A stretch of 64,000 bases of DNA from Arthrobacter sp. 24S4-2 (GCF_005280255.1 NZ_CP040018.1:496001-560000), one strand, 5' to 3'; shown: positions 52,085-61,952, counted from the stretch's first letter. Translations and numbers: made by a program. The notes: generated from the sequence alone by a model not told the origin.

Positions 52085-53119
52085 ATGGCAACCGAATTGG
52101 GCCCGACGCCGGTAAAGCCGGCGTCGGGCGGTACCCCCGTCCACCACGCCCCCAAGGGCGTCGGTGAGGACAACAAGATCCTGAGCCAGGGCAAATGGGC
52201 TTCCTGGCTGCTGGCCCCGACCATCTTCGCCCTGGCGATCGTGATCGTTTACCCGATTATCAGCGCCATCGTTATGTCCTTCCAGAAGGACGCCGGGCTG
52301 GATCCGGTCACCGGGCTGTTCACGGCCGGCGGCCCGGCCGGCATCCAGAACTATGTCAACTGGCTTGCCCAGCAATGCGCGGCACCCGGAGGCGGAACGG
52401 TGGCATGTCCGCCCGGGACCCTCGGCGGCCAGTTCTGGTCCGCGACGGCCACCACGTTCTTCTTCACCGTGGTAACCGTGACCTTGGAGACCGTGCTCGG
52501 TTTCTGGATGGCCCTCATTATGGCCAGGACCTTCCGGGGCCGCAGCCTGGTCCGTGCCGCAGTCCTGGTTCCGTGGGCCATTCCCACCGCCGTGACCGCC
52601 AAGCTGTGGCTGTTCATCTTCGCTTTTGAAGGCATCGCCAACAAGCTGTTCAACACCACCATCCTGTGGACAGGCAGCGAGTGGCCGGCCAAGTGGGCTG
52701 TCATCATCGCCGACGTCTGGAAGACCACGCCGTTCATGGCGCTGCTCATCCTCGCCGGACTGCAGATGATCCCGGCCGAGGTCTATGAGGCTGCCAAGGT
52801 TGACGGTGCCACCACCTGGCAGCGGTTCCGGATGATCACCCTGCCGCTGGTCAAGCCGGCGCTGATGGTGGCTGTCCTCTTCCGCACCCTGGATGCCCTG
52901 CGGATGTTCGACCTCCCGTACATCCTCACCGGCGGTGCCAACAACACCACCACGCTCTCCATCCTGGTCATCAACCAGATCAGGCAAGGATTCAACGCGG
53001 CGGCAGCATTGTCCACCATCACATTCATCATCATCTTCCTCGTCGCGTTCATCTTTGTCCGCTTCCTCGGGGCGAATGTCGTGGAACAAAGCGGAGCCAC
53101 CGGTAAGGGGAAGAAATGA
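52085..53119 (+). CDS. CUT1 sugar ABC permease 1 (MalF/UgpA-like)
   Basis: 344 aa; hydrophilic Pro/Gly-rich N-terminus, then six predicted helices (LLAPTIFALAIVIVYPIISA the first), a loop between helices 1 and 2 with two Cys (QQCAAPGGGTVACPPG), and the EAA loop (YEAAKVDGATTWQRFRMITL) that binds the ATPase. Seven bases after the binding-protein stop. Likely co-translated with permease 2 (ATGA overlap). Confidence 0.9.
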   Translation: MATELGPTPVKPASGGTPVHHAPKGVGEDNKILSQGKWASWLLAPTIFALAIVIVYPIISAIVMSFQKDAGLDPVTGLFTAGGPAGIQNYVNWLAQQCAAPGGGTVACPPGTLGGQFWSATATTFFFTVVTVTLETVLGFWMALIMARTFRGRSLVRAAVLVPWAIPTAVTAKLWLFIFAFEGIANKLFNTTILWTGSEWPAKWAVIIADVWKTTPFMALLILAGLQMIPAEVYEAAKVDGATTWQRFRMITLPLVKPALMVAVLFRTLDALRMFDLPYILTGGANNTTTLSILVINQIRQGFNAAAALSTITFIIIFLVAFIFVRFLGANVVEQSGATGKGKK

Positions 53120-54003
53120 CCGCCGCGACCGAACTCCGGGCACAGCAGGACAAGGGCAGGAAGGCCTCCCAGAACAAGGAGAAATGGACGCAGGGCCGCA
53201 CCTACATCAGCGCCGCCGTGGTCCTGATCTGGTGCCTGGCCCCGGCCTACTGGATGGTGGTCACGGCATTCCGGGAGGTCGGCTTCACCTACGACACGTC
53301 CCTACTGCCGACCCACGTCACCCTGGATAACTTCAACACCGCGTTCGATACGTCCTTCGGCAACCACTTCGGCCAGGCCTTGCTCAACAGCGTGTTCATC
53401 GGCGGTGTCGTCACTGTGGTTTCGCTGCTGATCGGTGTGTTCGCCGCCTACGCCCTGGCACGGCTGAATTTCCGGTTCAAGTACCTCGTGCTGGGCTTCA
53501 TCCTGGGTGCGTCCATGTTCCCGGGCGTCGCACTCATCACGCCGCTGTTCCAGCTGTTCACCAACATCGGCTGGATCGGCACGTACCAGGCGCTGATCAT
53601 CCCGAACATCTCGTTCGTGCTGCCGCTGACCGTATACACGATGACGTCCTTCTTCCGCGAAATGCCGTGGGAGCTGGAGGAATCGGCACGGGTGGACGGC
53701 TGCACCCAGGGTCAGGCGTTCCGGAAGGTGATCATGCCTTTGGCGGCGCCGGCCATCTTCACCACGGCCATCCTGGCGTTCATCTCCTCCTGGAATGAGT
53801 TCCTGATTGCCAGCCAGCTCTCCAGCGACGCGACCCAGCCGGTCACGGTGGCCATCGCGAGCTTCGCCGGGGCGCAACCGAACCAGATTCCGTACACGGC
53901 CATCATGGCCGCCGGAACCATTGTCACCATTCCCCTGGTGATCCTGGTCCTGGTCTTCCAGCGCAAGATTGTTGCCGGCCTCACCGCCGGCGCCGTCAAG
54001 TGA
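53116..54003 (+). CDS. CUT1 sugar ABC permease 2 (MalG/UgpE-like)
   Basis: 295 aa, six helices and the EAA loop (EESARVDGCTQGQAFRKVIM PLAAP), as in MalG. Ends FQRKIVAGLTAGAVK, the standard C-terminus of the family that contacts the ATPase. Overlaps the genes on both sides by 4 bases. Confidence 0.92.
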   Translation: MTAATELRAQQDKGRKASQNKEKWTQGRTYISAAVVLIWCLAPAYWMVVTAFREVGFTYDTSLLPTHVTLDNFNTAFDTSFGNHFGQALLNSVFIGGVVTVVSLLIGVFAAYALARLNFRFKYLVLGFILGASMFPGVALITPLFQLFTNIGWIGTYQALIIPNISFVLPLTVYTMTSFFREMPWELEESARVDGCTQGQAFRKVIMPLAAPAIFTTAILAFISSWNEFLIASQLSSDATQPVTVAIASFAGAQPNQIPYTAIMAAGTIVTIPLVILVLVFQRKIVAGLTAGAVK

Positions 54004-54293
54004 GGCGTCCAGTGAGCAGTCAAGTGCCAGGTTCGGCCGCTGGCAAAGACCAGAACCACGGGTTCGTCCGGAGTGAGCACAAACGCGCCCGCTCCGGGGA
54101 AGACTTCGACATCATCATCGGTTTCCTGGGGTTCTGGGCTGCTGTCCTGCTGGTGGTCACCGTCTGGATGGAGGTGACCGCCCAGCCGGCCCTCGGCTGG
54201 GCGGTCGGCCTGCTGGGAATCCTGCTGGCACTGTATGGCATGGTCCGGCTTCGCCGGCGCCTGCCAGCCAGGACCGCTACGCGTCAAAAATAG
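54000..54293 (+). CDS. Small membrane protein co-transcribed with the sugar permeases
   Basis: 97 aa; soluble, charged N-terminus, then two helices (IIGFLGFWAAVLLVVTVWME and ALGWAVGLLGILLALYGMVR) and a basic tail. The GTG at 54000 overlaps the permease stop; GTG 54012 is also possible. Such small proteins often follow CUT1 permeases in Arthrobacter-like genomes; function unknown. Confidence 0.65.
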   Translation: MRRPVSSQVPGSAAGKDQNHGFVRSEHKRARSGEDFDIIIGFLGFWAAVLLVVTVWMEVTAQPALGWAVGLLGILLALYGMVRLRRRLPARTATRQK

Positions 54294-54393
54294 GAGCTGA
54301 TCGGAGCTCAAAAGGCTGAGCAGAATAGACTGGCTTGTCGCCGCAGGGAAGCACAGGTAGCAACAATCTGCGGACGGCTGACAAGGGGAAACT

Positions 54394-55458
54394 GTGGCAC
54401 GCACAACAGACAGGGCTCAACGGGGCGGCCATTCCGGCGTCAGCATTGAGGACGTCGCGGCCGCAGCCGGGGTTTCCACCGCTACAGTCTCGCGGGCAGT
54501 CCGCGGCCTGCCCAGGGTTTCACCGGCCACCCGGGAAAAGATTCTCGAGGTGGCGGGTGCCCTGGGCTACGTCGCGTCATCGTCAGCCTCCGGCCTGGCC
54601 ACGGGCCGCACCAAGACTATCGGCGTGCTGGCACCGTTCGTCAGCCGCTGGTTCTTCTCCAAAGCCATTGAGGGTGCGGACCGGGAGCTCCACGCCCGCC
54701 AGTACAACCTCTCGCTGTTCAACCTCGGCGGCCACGGGAGCAACCGGGAGCGGCTGTTCAGCAAGACCATGGTCTACAAGCAGATCGACGCCCTGCTGGT
54801 GCTGTGCATGGCGCTGACGCATGACGAAATTGAGCACCTCCAGAAAATCGATATTCCGCTGGTGGTGGTGGGCGGCCATGTAGAGGAGTGCCCCTACATC
54901 GGCATCGACGATTACGCCGCGGCAGCCACCGCTGTGCGGCACCTGATCAGCCTGGGCCACAAGGACATCGCACTCCTGCATGGCGACGACGAAACGGACC
55001 TCAACTTCGATGTCCCCCGCGTCCGCATCAAGGCGTTCCAGGACGTCATGGCCGGATCCGGACTCACAGTGCGGCCGGAGTGGGACGAGTGGGGCGACTT
55101 CACCGTCCGCAGCGGCCAGGATGCGTTCACCAGGATGTGGGCCCGGCCGGGCCCGAGGCCCACGGCGATTTTCTGCGCTTCGGATGAAATGGCCATGGGC
55201 GTCATCTTCGAAGCCCAGAAAGTGGGCGTCCGCGTCCCGGAAGAACTGTCCGTCATCGGCATCGACGACCACGATTTCTCCGACGCCATGGGACTGACCA
55301 CGGTGCGGCAAAGGCCTGACGAGCAGGCCGAACTCGGCACGAAGATGCTGTTGGACGAACTGGACGGCAACGTGGGGGCGGTCCAGTCCACCGTGGCCCC
55401 GCACCAGCTGATCGTCAGGAGAACGACGGCGCCGCCACCCTCGGCGGGTTCGGCCTAG
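54394..55458 (+). CDS. LacI-family regulator of the alpha-glucoside locus
   Basis: 354 aa. The headpiece is VSIEDVAAAAGVSTATVSRA then VRGLPRVSPATREKILEVAG. The effector domain follows (TKTIGVLAPFVSRWFFSKAI, FCASDEMAMGVIFEAQ, SVIGIDDHDFSDAMGLTTVR). GTG start with AGGGGAAA before it. It is the obvious candidate to bind TGTAANCGCTTGCA at 50693 and perhaps 43630, linking alpha-glucoside and levan metabolism to one inducer such as sucrose (inference). Confidence 0.9.
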   Translation: MARTTDRAQRGGHSGVSIEDVAAAAGVSTATVSRAVRGLPRVSPATREKILEVAGALGYVASSSASGLATGRTKTIGVLAPFVSRWFFSKAIEGADRELHARQYNLSLFNLGGHGSNRERLFSKTMVYKQIDALLVLCMALTHDEIEHLQKIDIPLVVVGGHVEECPYIGIDDYAAAATAVRHLISLGHKDIALLHGDDETDLNFDVPRVRIKAFQDVMAGSGLTVRPEWDEWGDFTVRSGQDAFTRMWARPGPRPTAIFCASDEMAMGVIFEAQKVGVRVPEELSVIGIDDHDFSDAMGLTTVRQRPDEQAELGTKMLLDELDGNVGAVQSTVAPHQLIVRRTTAPPPSAGSA

Positions 55459-55475
55459 GACTTAGCGGATTCGGC

Positions 55476-56432
55476 CTAGGATGCGCGGGCCAGCTGCCGG
55501 ATGGGAATCCAGCGGGACGCCAGCCGGCGGTAGGCCGCTGCGGCCCCGGTCATGTCTCCCTCTGCCAGGCATTCGATGCCCAGCCTCACATCCATGGGTG
55601 AATCGTCCGGGTAGACCTTGTCCGCCACGGCGCCATAGTCCAGCTCCACCACGGAACCGGGATGGAAGTGCTCCAGCCACTCGGTCAGCTGCGTCATGTC
55701 ATCCAGCATGTCCAGGTCGGGCGCGGCAAGGGCGAGGTTGGCCACGGCATAGCGGACCCGTTCCAGGGCTTCGCCGATCCGTGCCCAGACCCGTACCGTG
55801 ACGATCCGTCCGCCCGATTCCACAACGTCCTGGTGGTCGGATTCCTGGAACAGCGAGAACCAGCTGAACGGGATGCCCCACGTGGAGGCGCGGGTGTGGA
55901 CGCGGGTGGTGCCCTCGCGGGCTTTCACCAGGTCGATGCGTTCCTGGTGCCTGTCCCGCTGCTCCTCCGGGATGAGGAGCTCGGCCAGGGGGCCGTGGAT
56001 GCCTTCCATCAGGGCATTGGCCGCAAGCCCCGCCCGCAGTACCAGCTGGCTGGGGCAGTACAGCAGTGCCGGGCCGCTCTCGGCGGCAGGGGAGCCGACG
56101 GCGGAACCCTGCCCCTCGGCGTCGGACGTACCCGAGGCATCCGGTGCGCCGGAGTGCTTTGGCCTGCGGGGCTGCTCCGGTTCGGGGGGAGCCGGGATAA
56201 CCCGCACCAGATCGGTGCGGCCGGTGGGGAAGGGGTCTCCGCCCGGCCGGGTGATCCGGCCGAGGGAGGCCTGAAGCTCCGCGTTTTCCACCGCGGCGCG
56301 GGATGCCGTCCTGGCACCCGCCGCCTGCAGCGCGGCCCGCCGGTCCTCCGGGAAAGCGGACAGCGGCTCGTAGATCCGCAGCGCAGACGAGAACGGCAGG
56401 CCGGCCTGGCCCCGGTAGATGTTGCCCGTCAT
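55476..56432 (-). CDS. Conserved actinobacterial hypothetical protein
   Basis: 318 aa from the ATG at 56432 (MTGNIYRGQAGLPFSSALRI); open to 56453. It has an N-terminal helical part, a Pro/Ser-rich low-complexity linker (~75-115, EPEQPRRPKHSGAPDASGTS) and an alpha/beta C-terminal half (VHTRASTWGIPFSWFSLFQE, GRIVTVRVWARIGEALERVR, PGSVVELDYGAVADKVYPDD). No known motif; I do not recognise a function. It runs convergent with the LacI gene (17 bases apart) and downstream of xth. Confidence 0.65.
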   Translation of the reverse strand: MTGNIYRGQAGLPFSSALRIYEPLSAFPEDRRAALQAAGARTASRAAVENAELQASLGRITRPGGDPFPTGRTDLVRVIPAPPEPEQPRRPKHSGAPDASGTSDAEGQGSAVGSPAAESGPALLYCPSQLVLRAGLAANALMEGIHGPLAELLIPEEQRDRHQERIDLVKAREGTTRVHTRASTWGIPFSWFSLFQESDHQDVVESGGRIVTVRVWARIGEALERVRYAVANLALAAPDLDMLDDMTQLTEWLEHFHPGSVVELDYGAVADKVYPDDSPMDVRLGIECLAEGDMTGAAAAYRRLASRWIPIRQLARAS

Positions 56433-56442
56433 CGCTGACCCA

Positions 56443-57249
56443 TTAGTCGGCAAGTTCCACTACGACCGGCGCGTGGTCTGAGGCGCCTTTGCCCTTGCGT
56501 TCCTCGCGGTCGATGGAGGCGCCGGTCACGCGGGAGGCGAGTGCCGGGGAGGCCAGGACGAAGTCGATCCGCATGCCCTCCTTCTTGGGGAACCGCAGCT
56601 GGGTGTAGTCCCAGTAGGTGTAGACGCCGGGGCCGGGGGTGTGCGGGCGGACGACGTCGGTGAATCCGGCCGCTTCAAAGGCGTGGAAGGCCGCGCGTTC
56701 GGGTTCGCTGACGTGGGTCATTGCGTTGGCACGGAAGAAGTCGATGTCCCAGACGTCGTCGTCCTGTGGGGCGATGTTCCAGTCGCCCATCAGGGCAATC
56801 TGCGCCTCAGGGCTGTCGGCGACCCAGGTCTGGGCGTGGGTCTTCAGCATGTCCAGCCAGCTTAGCTTGTAGGGCATGTGTTCGTCGTCGAGCGAGCGGC
56901 CGTTGGGTACGTAGAGGCTCCACACCCGGACGCCGCCGCATGTGGCACCGATGGCGCGGGCCTCCTGGACGGGGTCCTTGCCGTTCTTGCCGAAGACCGG
57001 CTGGTCCAGGAAGGACCGTTCAACGTCCTCGAGCCCCACGCGGGAAGCGATGGCCACGCCGTTCCACTGGTTTACGCCGAAGTGGGCCACCTCGTAGCCC
57101 ATGCGCTCAAAGAGCTCCCACGGAAAGTTGTCGTCCTTGCACTTGGTTTCCTGGATGGCCAGGACATCACAGTCGCTGCGCTGCAGCCAGGCCTCCACGC
57201 GGTCGGCACGGGCACGGAGGGAGTTCACATTCCAGGTAGCAATCTTCAC
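56443..57249 (-). CDS. xth: Exodeoxyribonuclease III
   Basis: 268 aa from a GTG at 57249 with TAGGAACT before it. All motifs of the ExoIII/EEP family are present: IATWNVNSLRARAD, IQETKCKD (Mg-binding Glu), YVPNGRS, MGDWNIAP (catalytic Asp/Asn), RIDFVLASP and SDHAPVVVEL (catalytic His). It cleaves DNA at abasic sites and removes 3' blocks in base-excision repair. The open frame back to 57384 has no support. Confidence 0.95.
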   Translation of the reverse strand: MKIATWNVNSLRARADRVEAWLQRSDCDVLAIQETKCKDDNFPWELFERMGYEVAHFGVNQWNGVAIASRVGLEDVERSFLDQPVFGKNGKDPVQEARAIGATCGGVRVWSLYVPNGRSLDDEHMPYKLSWLDMLKTHAQTWVADSPEAQIALMGDWNIAPQDDDVWDIDFFRANAMTHVSEPERAAFHAFEAAGFTDVVRPHTPGPGVYTYWDYTQLRFPKKEGMRIDFVLASPALASRVTGASIDREERKGKGASDHAPVVVELAD

Positions 57250-57538
57250 AGTTCCTAACTTACCGAACTTGGGCGTCAGGCATAGCGGACCGGTACGTCC
57301 GGAGCGTGCTCGTGCGGCGGAAACGGGGCACTTCGGCGCGGAAACGCCGACGGTTAGGGGTCCGGCGCACGGAAGCCACGTCAAAGTGCCCCACGACGGC
57401 GGTGCAAGCGACGGCGGTGCCCGACGGCGGTGCGCAGGGCACGTGCGCCGCCCTCCCGCACTCTGGAATTTAGTAGGAAGTCCGAGTATATTCAGCAGCA
57501 GGAATGATGTAGGTCACATGCAAAGGAGCATTTCCGCC

Positions 57539-59038
57539 ATGGTTCGCGAGCTTTCCCACTATGTAAACGGACAACGCGTAGAAGGCACCTCCGGGCGCTT
57601 CAGCGACGTCTACGATCCCTGCACCGGCGAGGTTCAGGCCAGGCTGCCGCTGGCCAGTGCCGACGAGGTCCGCAACGCCATCGCCAGCGCGGAGAAGGCC
57701 CAGCTGGAATGGGGCGCCATGAACCCCCAGCGCCGCGGCCGGATCCTGCTGAAGTTCGTGGACCTCGTGAACGAACACCTGGACGAACTCGCCGCACTGC
57801 TCTCCTCCGAACACGGCAAGACCCTGCCGGACGCGAAAGGGGACATCCAGCGCGGCATCGAGGTGGTGGAATTCGCCGCCGGCGCCCCGCACCTGCTCAA
57901 GGGCGAATTCTCGGACAATGCCGGCACCGGAATCGATGTGCACTCGATGCGCCAGCCCCTGGGCGTAGTCGCCGGCATTACGCCGTTCAACTTCCCCGCC
58001 ATGATTCCGCTCTGGAAGTCCGGCCCGGCGCTGGCCGCCGGCAACGCCTTCATCCTGAAGCCCTCGGAACGGGACCCGTCCGTGCCGCTGCGGCTGGCCG
58101 AGCTCTTCACCGAAGCCGGCGTGCCGGACGGCGTGTTCAACGTAATCAACGGGGGCAAGGAAGCCGTGGACGCGCTGCTCGAGGACGAGCGAGTGAAGGC
58201 CATCGGCTTCGTGGGCTCCACCCCGATCGCCCAGTACATCTACGCCACCGCGGCCGCCCACGGCAAGCGCGCCCAGTGCTTCGGCGGCGCCAAGAACCAC
58301 ATGGTGATCATGCCGGACGCGGATTTGGACATGGCGGTTGATGCGCTGATGGGGGCGGGCTACGGATCCGCCGGAGAGCGCTGCATGGCCATCTCCGTGG
58401 CGGTTCCGGTGGGCAAGGACACTGCCGATGCCCTGGTCTCCAAGCTGGAAGAGCGCGTGAAGCACCTCAAAGTGGGCCACAGCCTGGCCCAGGACTCGGA
58501 CTTCGGCCCGGTGGTGGCCGCCTCGGCCAAGGAACGGATTGAAAATTACATCCAGTCCGGCGTCGACGAAGGCGCCACCCTCGTGGCGGACGGCCGCGGC
58601 CTCACCGTAGACGGCTACGACGGCGGCTTCTGGGTGGGGCCCACGCTTTTCGACAACGTCACCAAGGACATGAAGATCTACAAGGAGGAGATCTTCGGGC
58701 CCGTCCTCAGCGTGCTGCGCGCCGCTGACTATGACGAAGCCCTCCGGCTCTGCAGCGAGCACGAGTTCGGCAACGGCGTGGCCATCTTCACCCGTGACGG
58801 CGACGCCGCCCGCGACTTCGCCAGCCGCGTGCAGGTGGGTATGGTGGGCATCAACGTGCCCATCCCGGTGCCGATCGCCTACTACACGTTCGGCGGCTGG
58901 AAGGCGTCCGGCTTCGGAGACCTCAACCAGCACGGCGCCGATGCGTTCCGTTTCTACACCAAGACCAAGACCGTGACCACCCGCTGGCCCTCCGGCATCC
59001 GCCAAGGCGCCAGCTACGTGATGCCGGAAGGCAGCTGA
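57539..59038 (+). CDS. mmsA: Methylmalonate-semialdehyde dehydrogenase (CoA-acylating)
   Basis: 499 aa from the ATG at 57539 (AAGGAG ten bases upstream). Aldehyde-dehydrogenase fold: GVVAGITPFNFPAMIPLWKS, KPSERDPSVPLRLAELF, GFVGSTPIAQYI, catalytic Cys in GYGSAGERCMAIS, and IYKEEIFGPVLSVLRA. The MmsA signature INVPIPVPIAYYTFGG WK and end RWP-SG are present. It turns methylmalonate semialdehyde into propionyl-CoA in valine degradation. It overlaps the next gene by one base. Confidence 0.94.
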   Translation: MVRELSHYVNGQRVEGTSGRFSDVYDPCTGEVQARLPLASADEVRNAIASAEKAQLEWGAMNPQRRGRILLKFVDLVNEHLDELAALLSSEHGKTLPDAKGDIQRGIEVVEFAAGAPHLLKGEFSDNAGTGIDVHSMRQPLGVVAGITPFNFPAMIPLWKSGPALAAGNAFILKPSERDPSVPLRLAELFTEAGVPDGVFNVINGGKEAVDALLEDERVKAIGFVGSTPIAQYIYATAAAHGKRAQCFGGAKNHMVIMPDADLDMAVDALMGAGYGSAGERCMAISVAVPVGKDTADALVSKLEERVKHLKVGHSLAQDSDFGPVVAASAKERIENYIQSGVDEGATLVADGRGLTVDGYDGGFWVGPTLFDNVTKDMKIYKEEIFGPVLSVLRAADYDEALRLCSEHEFGNGVAIFTRDGDAARDFASRVQVGMVGINVPIPVPIAYYTFGGWKASGFGDLNQHGADAFRFYTKTKTVTTRWPSGIRQGASYVMPEGS

Positions 59039-60150
59039 TGACCGCAGGACCTACCGCAGGTACGAACACAGCAAGCCCCACTGACGAAGTGCTCTTCGAG
59101 CGGCGCGGCCGCCTCGGCGTCGTCACGCTGAACCGGCCCCGGGCCGTGAATGCGCTCACCGCCGGCATGGCCGCCGCCATGCTGGAGCGGCTCACCGAAT
59201 GGGCGGACGACGACGGCGTGGCCACCGTTCTGGTGCAGGGTGCCGGTGAGCGGGGGCTGTGCGCCGGCGGCGACATCGTGGCCATCTACGAGGACATGCT
59301 GACGGGCGGTGATGCCACGGCGGACTTCTGGCGCACCGAGTACCGGCTGAATGCCCTGATCTCCGGATACCCCAAGCCCTACGTGGCCTTCATGGACGGC
59401 CTGGTGCTCGGCGGCGGCGTGGGGATCTCCGCCCACGGCTCGGTGCGCGTGGTCACCGAGCGCACCCGCAGCGGCATGCCGGAGACTACCATCGGTTTTG
59501 TGCCCGACGTCGGCGGCACCCTGCTGCTGTCCCGCTCGCCGGGGGAGGCCGGCACCCATGCGGCGCTGACTGGCGCCCACCTGTCCGGTGCGGACGCCCT
59601 GTTCCTGGGCCTCGCGGACCACTTTGTGGCGTCCGCACACCTGCCCGCGCTGGCGGCCGCGCTGGAGACCGAAACGGCGGAAGCCGCCGTCGGACGCTTC
59701 AGCGAAAAGCCGCCCCCTTCGGCCCTGGCCGGGCAGCGGGACTGGATCGACGCCTGCTACACAGGCGACGACGCGGAGGAGATCCTCCGCCGGCTGCGCG
59801 GCTTTGACCGGGAGACTCCCGGCGACGCCGCTGGCGAGGCGGCTGAAGCTGCCGACACGATCGAAACGAAGTCGCCCACTGCTGTGAAGGTGGCGCTGGA
59901 ATCGCTTCGCCGGGTACGGGGCCTGACGCTGGAGGAAGCCCTTGTGCAGGAATACCGCGTGGGCCTGCGGTGCCTGGCGGGTCCGGACTTCCGCGAAGGG
60001 ATCCGTGCCCAGGTGGTGGACAAGGACCGCAACCCCCAGTGGAAGCCTGCCACCCTGCACGAGGTCGCCGCGGCCGACGTCGCGAGGTTCTTCGAGCCGG
60101 TGGGGGAGCGCGAGCTCAATCTGCAGTCAAAGGAGGCCGACAATGTCTGA
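59038..60150 (+). CDS. 3-hydroxyisobutyryl-CoA hydrolase (crotonase fold)
   Basis: 370 aa. Crotonase oxyanion-hole motifs GLCAGGDIVAIYED and LVLGGGVGIS are followed by MPETTIGFVPDVGG. The long C-terminal half (LTLEEALVQEYRVGLRCLAG PDFREGIRAQVVDKDRNPQW KP) is diagnostic of 3-hydroxyisobutyryl-CoA hydrolases rather than enoyl-CoA hydratases. Between mmsA and mmsB it carries out the thioester hydrolysis step of valine breakdown. Confidence 0.92.
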   Translation: MTAGPTAGTNTASPTDEVLFERRGRLGVVTLNRPRAVNALTAGMAAAMLERLTEWADDDGVATVLVQGAGERGLCAGGDIVAIYEDMLTGGDATADFWRTEYRLNALISGYPKPYVAFMDGLVLGGGVGISAHGSVRVVTERTRSGMPETTIGFVPDVGGTLLLSRSPGEAGTHAALTGAHLSGADALFLGLADHFVASAHLPALAAALETETAEAAVGRFSEKPPPSALAGQRDWIDACYTGDDAEEILRRLRGFDRETPGDAAGEAAEAADTIETKSPTAVKVALESLRRVRGLTLEEALVQEYRVGLRCLAGPDFREGIRAQVVDKDRNPQWKPATLHEVAAADVARFFEPVGERELNLQSKEADNV

Positions 60151-61075
60151 AGCAGCACGCGCCGGGAAAACGGGGCACGTCGCGTTCCTGGGATTGGGAC
60201 ATATGGGCGGTCCCATGGCCGTCAACCTGGTCAAGGCCGGATACACAGTGGCTGGGTTCGACGTGGTGCCCGCAGCGCTGGACGCCGCGCGGGAGCACGG
60301 GATTCCAACGGTGGCCACGCCCGCCGATGCCGTGGCCGGCGCCGACGTGGTGCTCACCATGTTCCCCAGCGGCCAGCACGTCCTGGATGCCTACCGCGGA
60401 ACGGACGGCCAGCCCGGACTGCTGGACGTTGCCGGTCCGGACACCATGTTCCTGGACTGCTCCACGATTAACGTGGACGAGGCGCGGGAGGCGTCCGCGC
60501 TCGCCGTGGCGGCCGGGCACCGGGCCGTGGACGCACCGGTCTCCGGAGGTGTGGTGGGAGCCGAAGCCGGAACCCTGACCTTCATGGTGGGCGCCCTGCC
60601 CGAGGACTTCGACGCCGTGCGGCCCCTGCTGGAAGTGATGGGCAAACGCGTGGTCCACTGCGGCGCCCACGGCGCAGGCCAGGCCGCCAAGGTGTGCAAC
60701 AACCTGATCCTGGGCGTCTCGATGATCGCCGTGAGCGAGGCCTTTGTGCTCGGCGAGAAGCTGGGGCTGACGCACCAGGCCCTGTTCGACGTCGCGTCCG
60801 CGGCGTCCGGGCAGTGCTGGGCGCTCACCACCAACTGCCCGGTCCCGGGGCCGGTGCCCACCAGCCCGGCCAACAGGGACTACCAGCCGGGCTTTGCCGG
60901 GGCGCTCATGGCGAAGGACCTCAAGCTGGCCCTGAATGCCCTGCAGAGCACCGGAGTGGCCGCACGGATGGGGCCGCTGGCGTCGGAGATCTACGATACG
61001 TTTGCCGCGGAGGGCGGCGCTGGCCGTGACTTCTCCGGCATCATCACGGACATCCGGGACAAGTCGGCGCACTAG
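60143..61075 (+). CDS. mmsB: 3-hydroxyisobutyrate dehydrogenase
   Basis: 310 aa. NAD fold GLGHMGGPMAVNLVKAGYTV, substrate signature DAPVSGGVVGAEAGTL and the catalytic Lys in GAGQAAKVCNNLIL. It oxidises 3-hydroxyisobutyrate to methylmalonate semialdehyde, which MmsA then uses. AAAGGAGG precedes the ATG, which overlaps the hydrolase gene by 8 bases. Confidence 0.94.
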   Translation: MSEAARAGKTGHVAFLGLGHMGGPMAVNLVKAGYTVAGFDVVPAALDAAREHGIPTVATPADAVAGADVVLTMFPSGQHVLDAYRGTDGQPGLLDVAGPDTMFLDCSTINVDEAREASALAVAAGHRAVDAPVSGGVVGAEAGTLTFMVGALPEDFDAVRPLLEVMGKRVVHCGAHGAGQAAKVCNNLILGVSMIAVSEAFVLGEKLGLTHQALFDVASAASGQCWALTTNCPVPGPVPTSPANRDYQPGFAGALMAKDLKLALNALQSTGVAARMGPLASEIYDTFAAEGGAGRDFSGIITDIRDKSAH

Positions 61076-61161
61076 GCCCGGCCAGCGTCCGGAGGGCCGG
61101 TCACATCAGCGGCGCCCGGAGCCGGCACTAATTTTGAGCAGAACCACGTGAGGAGTCAGGC

Positions 61162-61941
61162 ATGACGGAACAGTACGGGAACATTCTGGTGGAGCGGCGG
61201 GGACGCGTGGGGCTGGTGACGCTGAACCGGCCCGAAGCGCTGAATGCGCTGAACAAGGCCACCATGGACGAACTCGTCGCTGCCGTCACGGCCATGGATA
61301 CGGACCCCGAGGTGGGCGCCGTGGTGGTCACGGGGTCCGGCAAAGCGTTTGCGGCCGGCGCGGACATCAAAGAGATGGCCGCCCAGGGCTACATGGACAT
61401 GTACGCCGCGGACTGGTTCCGCGGCTGGGAGGACTTCACCAGGCTGCGCATCCCCGTGGTGGCGGCCGTCTCCGGCTTCGCCCTGGGCGGCGGCTGCGAG
61501 CTGGCCATGATGTGCGACTTCATCATCGCCGGGGACAACGCGAAGTTCGGGCAGCCGGAGATCAACCTGGGCGTGCTGCCGGGCATGGGCGGTTCACAGC
61601 GGCTGACCCGCGCCGTGGGCAAGTCCAAGGCGATGGACCTGATCCTGACCGGGCGGTTCATGGATGCCGAGGAAGCCGAACGCGCCGGCCTGGTGTCCAG
61701 GGTGGTGCCCGCGGCGGACGTGGTCGAAGAGGCCCTCAAGGCCGCCGAGGTGATTGCTTCCAAGTCCAAGCCGGTGGCGATGGTGGCCAAGGAAGCAGTC
61801 AACGCGGCGTTTGAGACCGGGCTGGCGCAGGGCGTGCTTTTCGAGCGGCGGATCTTCCACTCGCTCTTCGCCACCGACGACCAGAAGGAAGGCATGGCCG
61901 CGTTCACGGAGAAGCGCCGGCCGGAATTCAGGCACCGCTAG
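61162..61941 (+). CDS. Enoyl-CoA hydratase
   Basis: 259 aa crotonase: oxyanion residues in FAAGADIKEM and GFALGGGCELAM (catalytic Glu), second catalytic Glu in KFGQPEINLGVLPGMGG. GAGGAG-like site (GAGGAGTC) before the ATG. It is 86 bases after mmsB and most likely hydrates methacrylyl-CoA or crotonyl-CoA in the same valine/fatty-acid route. Confidence 0.92.
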   Translation: MTEQYGNILVERRGRVGLVTLNRPEALNALNKATMDELVAAVTAMDTDPEVGAVVVTGSGKAFAAGADIKEMAAQGYMDMYAADWFRGWEDFTRLRIPVVAAVSGFALGGGCELAMMCDFIIAGDNAKFGQPEINLGVLPGMGGSQRLTRAVGKSKAMDLILTGRFMDAEEAERAGLVSRVVPAADVVEEALKAAEVIASKSKPVAMVAKEAVNAAFETGLAQGVLFERRIFHSLFATDDQKEGMAAFTEKRRPEFRHR

Positions 61942-61952
61942 GGACTTCGGTC

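Noticed and set aside
55447..55485. Repeated GGATTCGGCCTAGGA between the LacI gene and the hypothetical protein
   Set aside because: Only two short imperfect copies at a convergent gene end; most likely a small duplication with no sign of function.
57470..59005. Long antisense open frame over mmsA (511 codons)
   Set aside because: Same GC-codon shadow effect; no recognisable domain, and mmsA is unmistakable on the plus strand.
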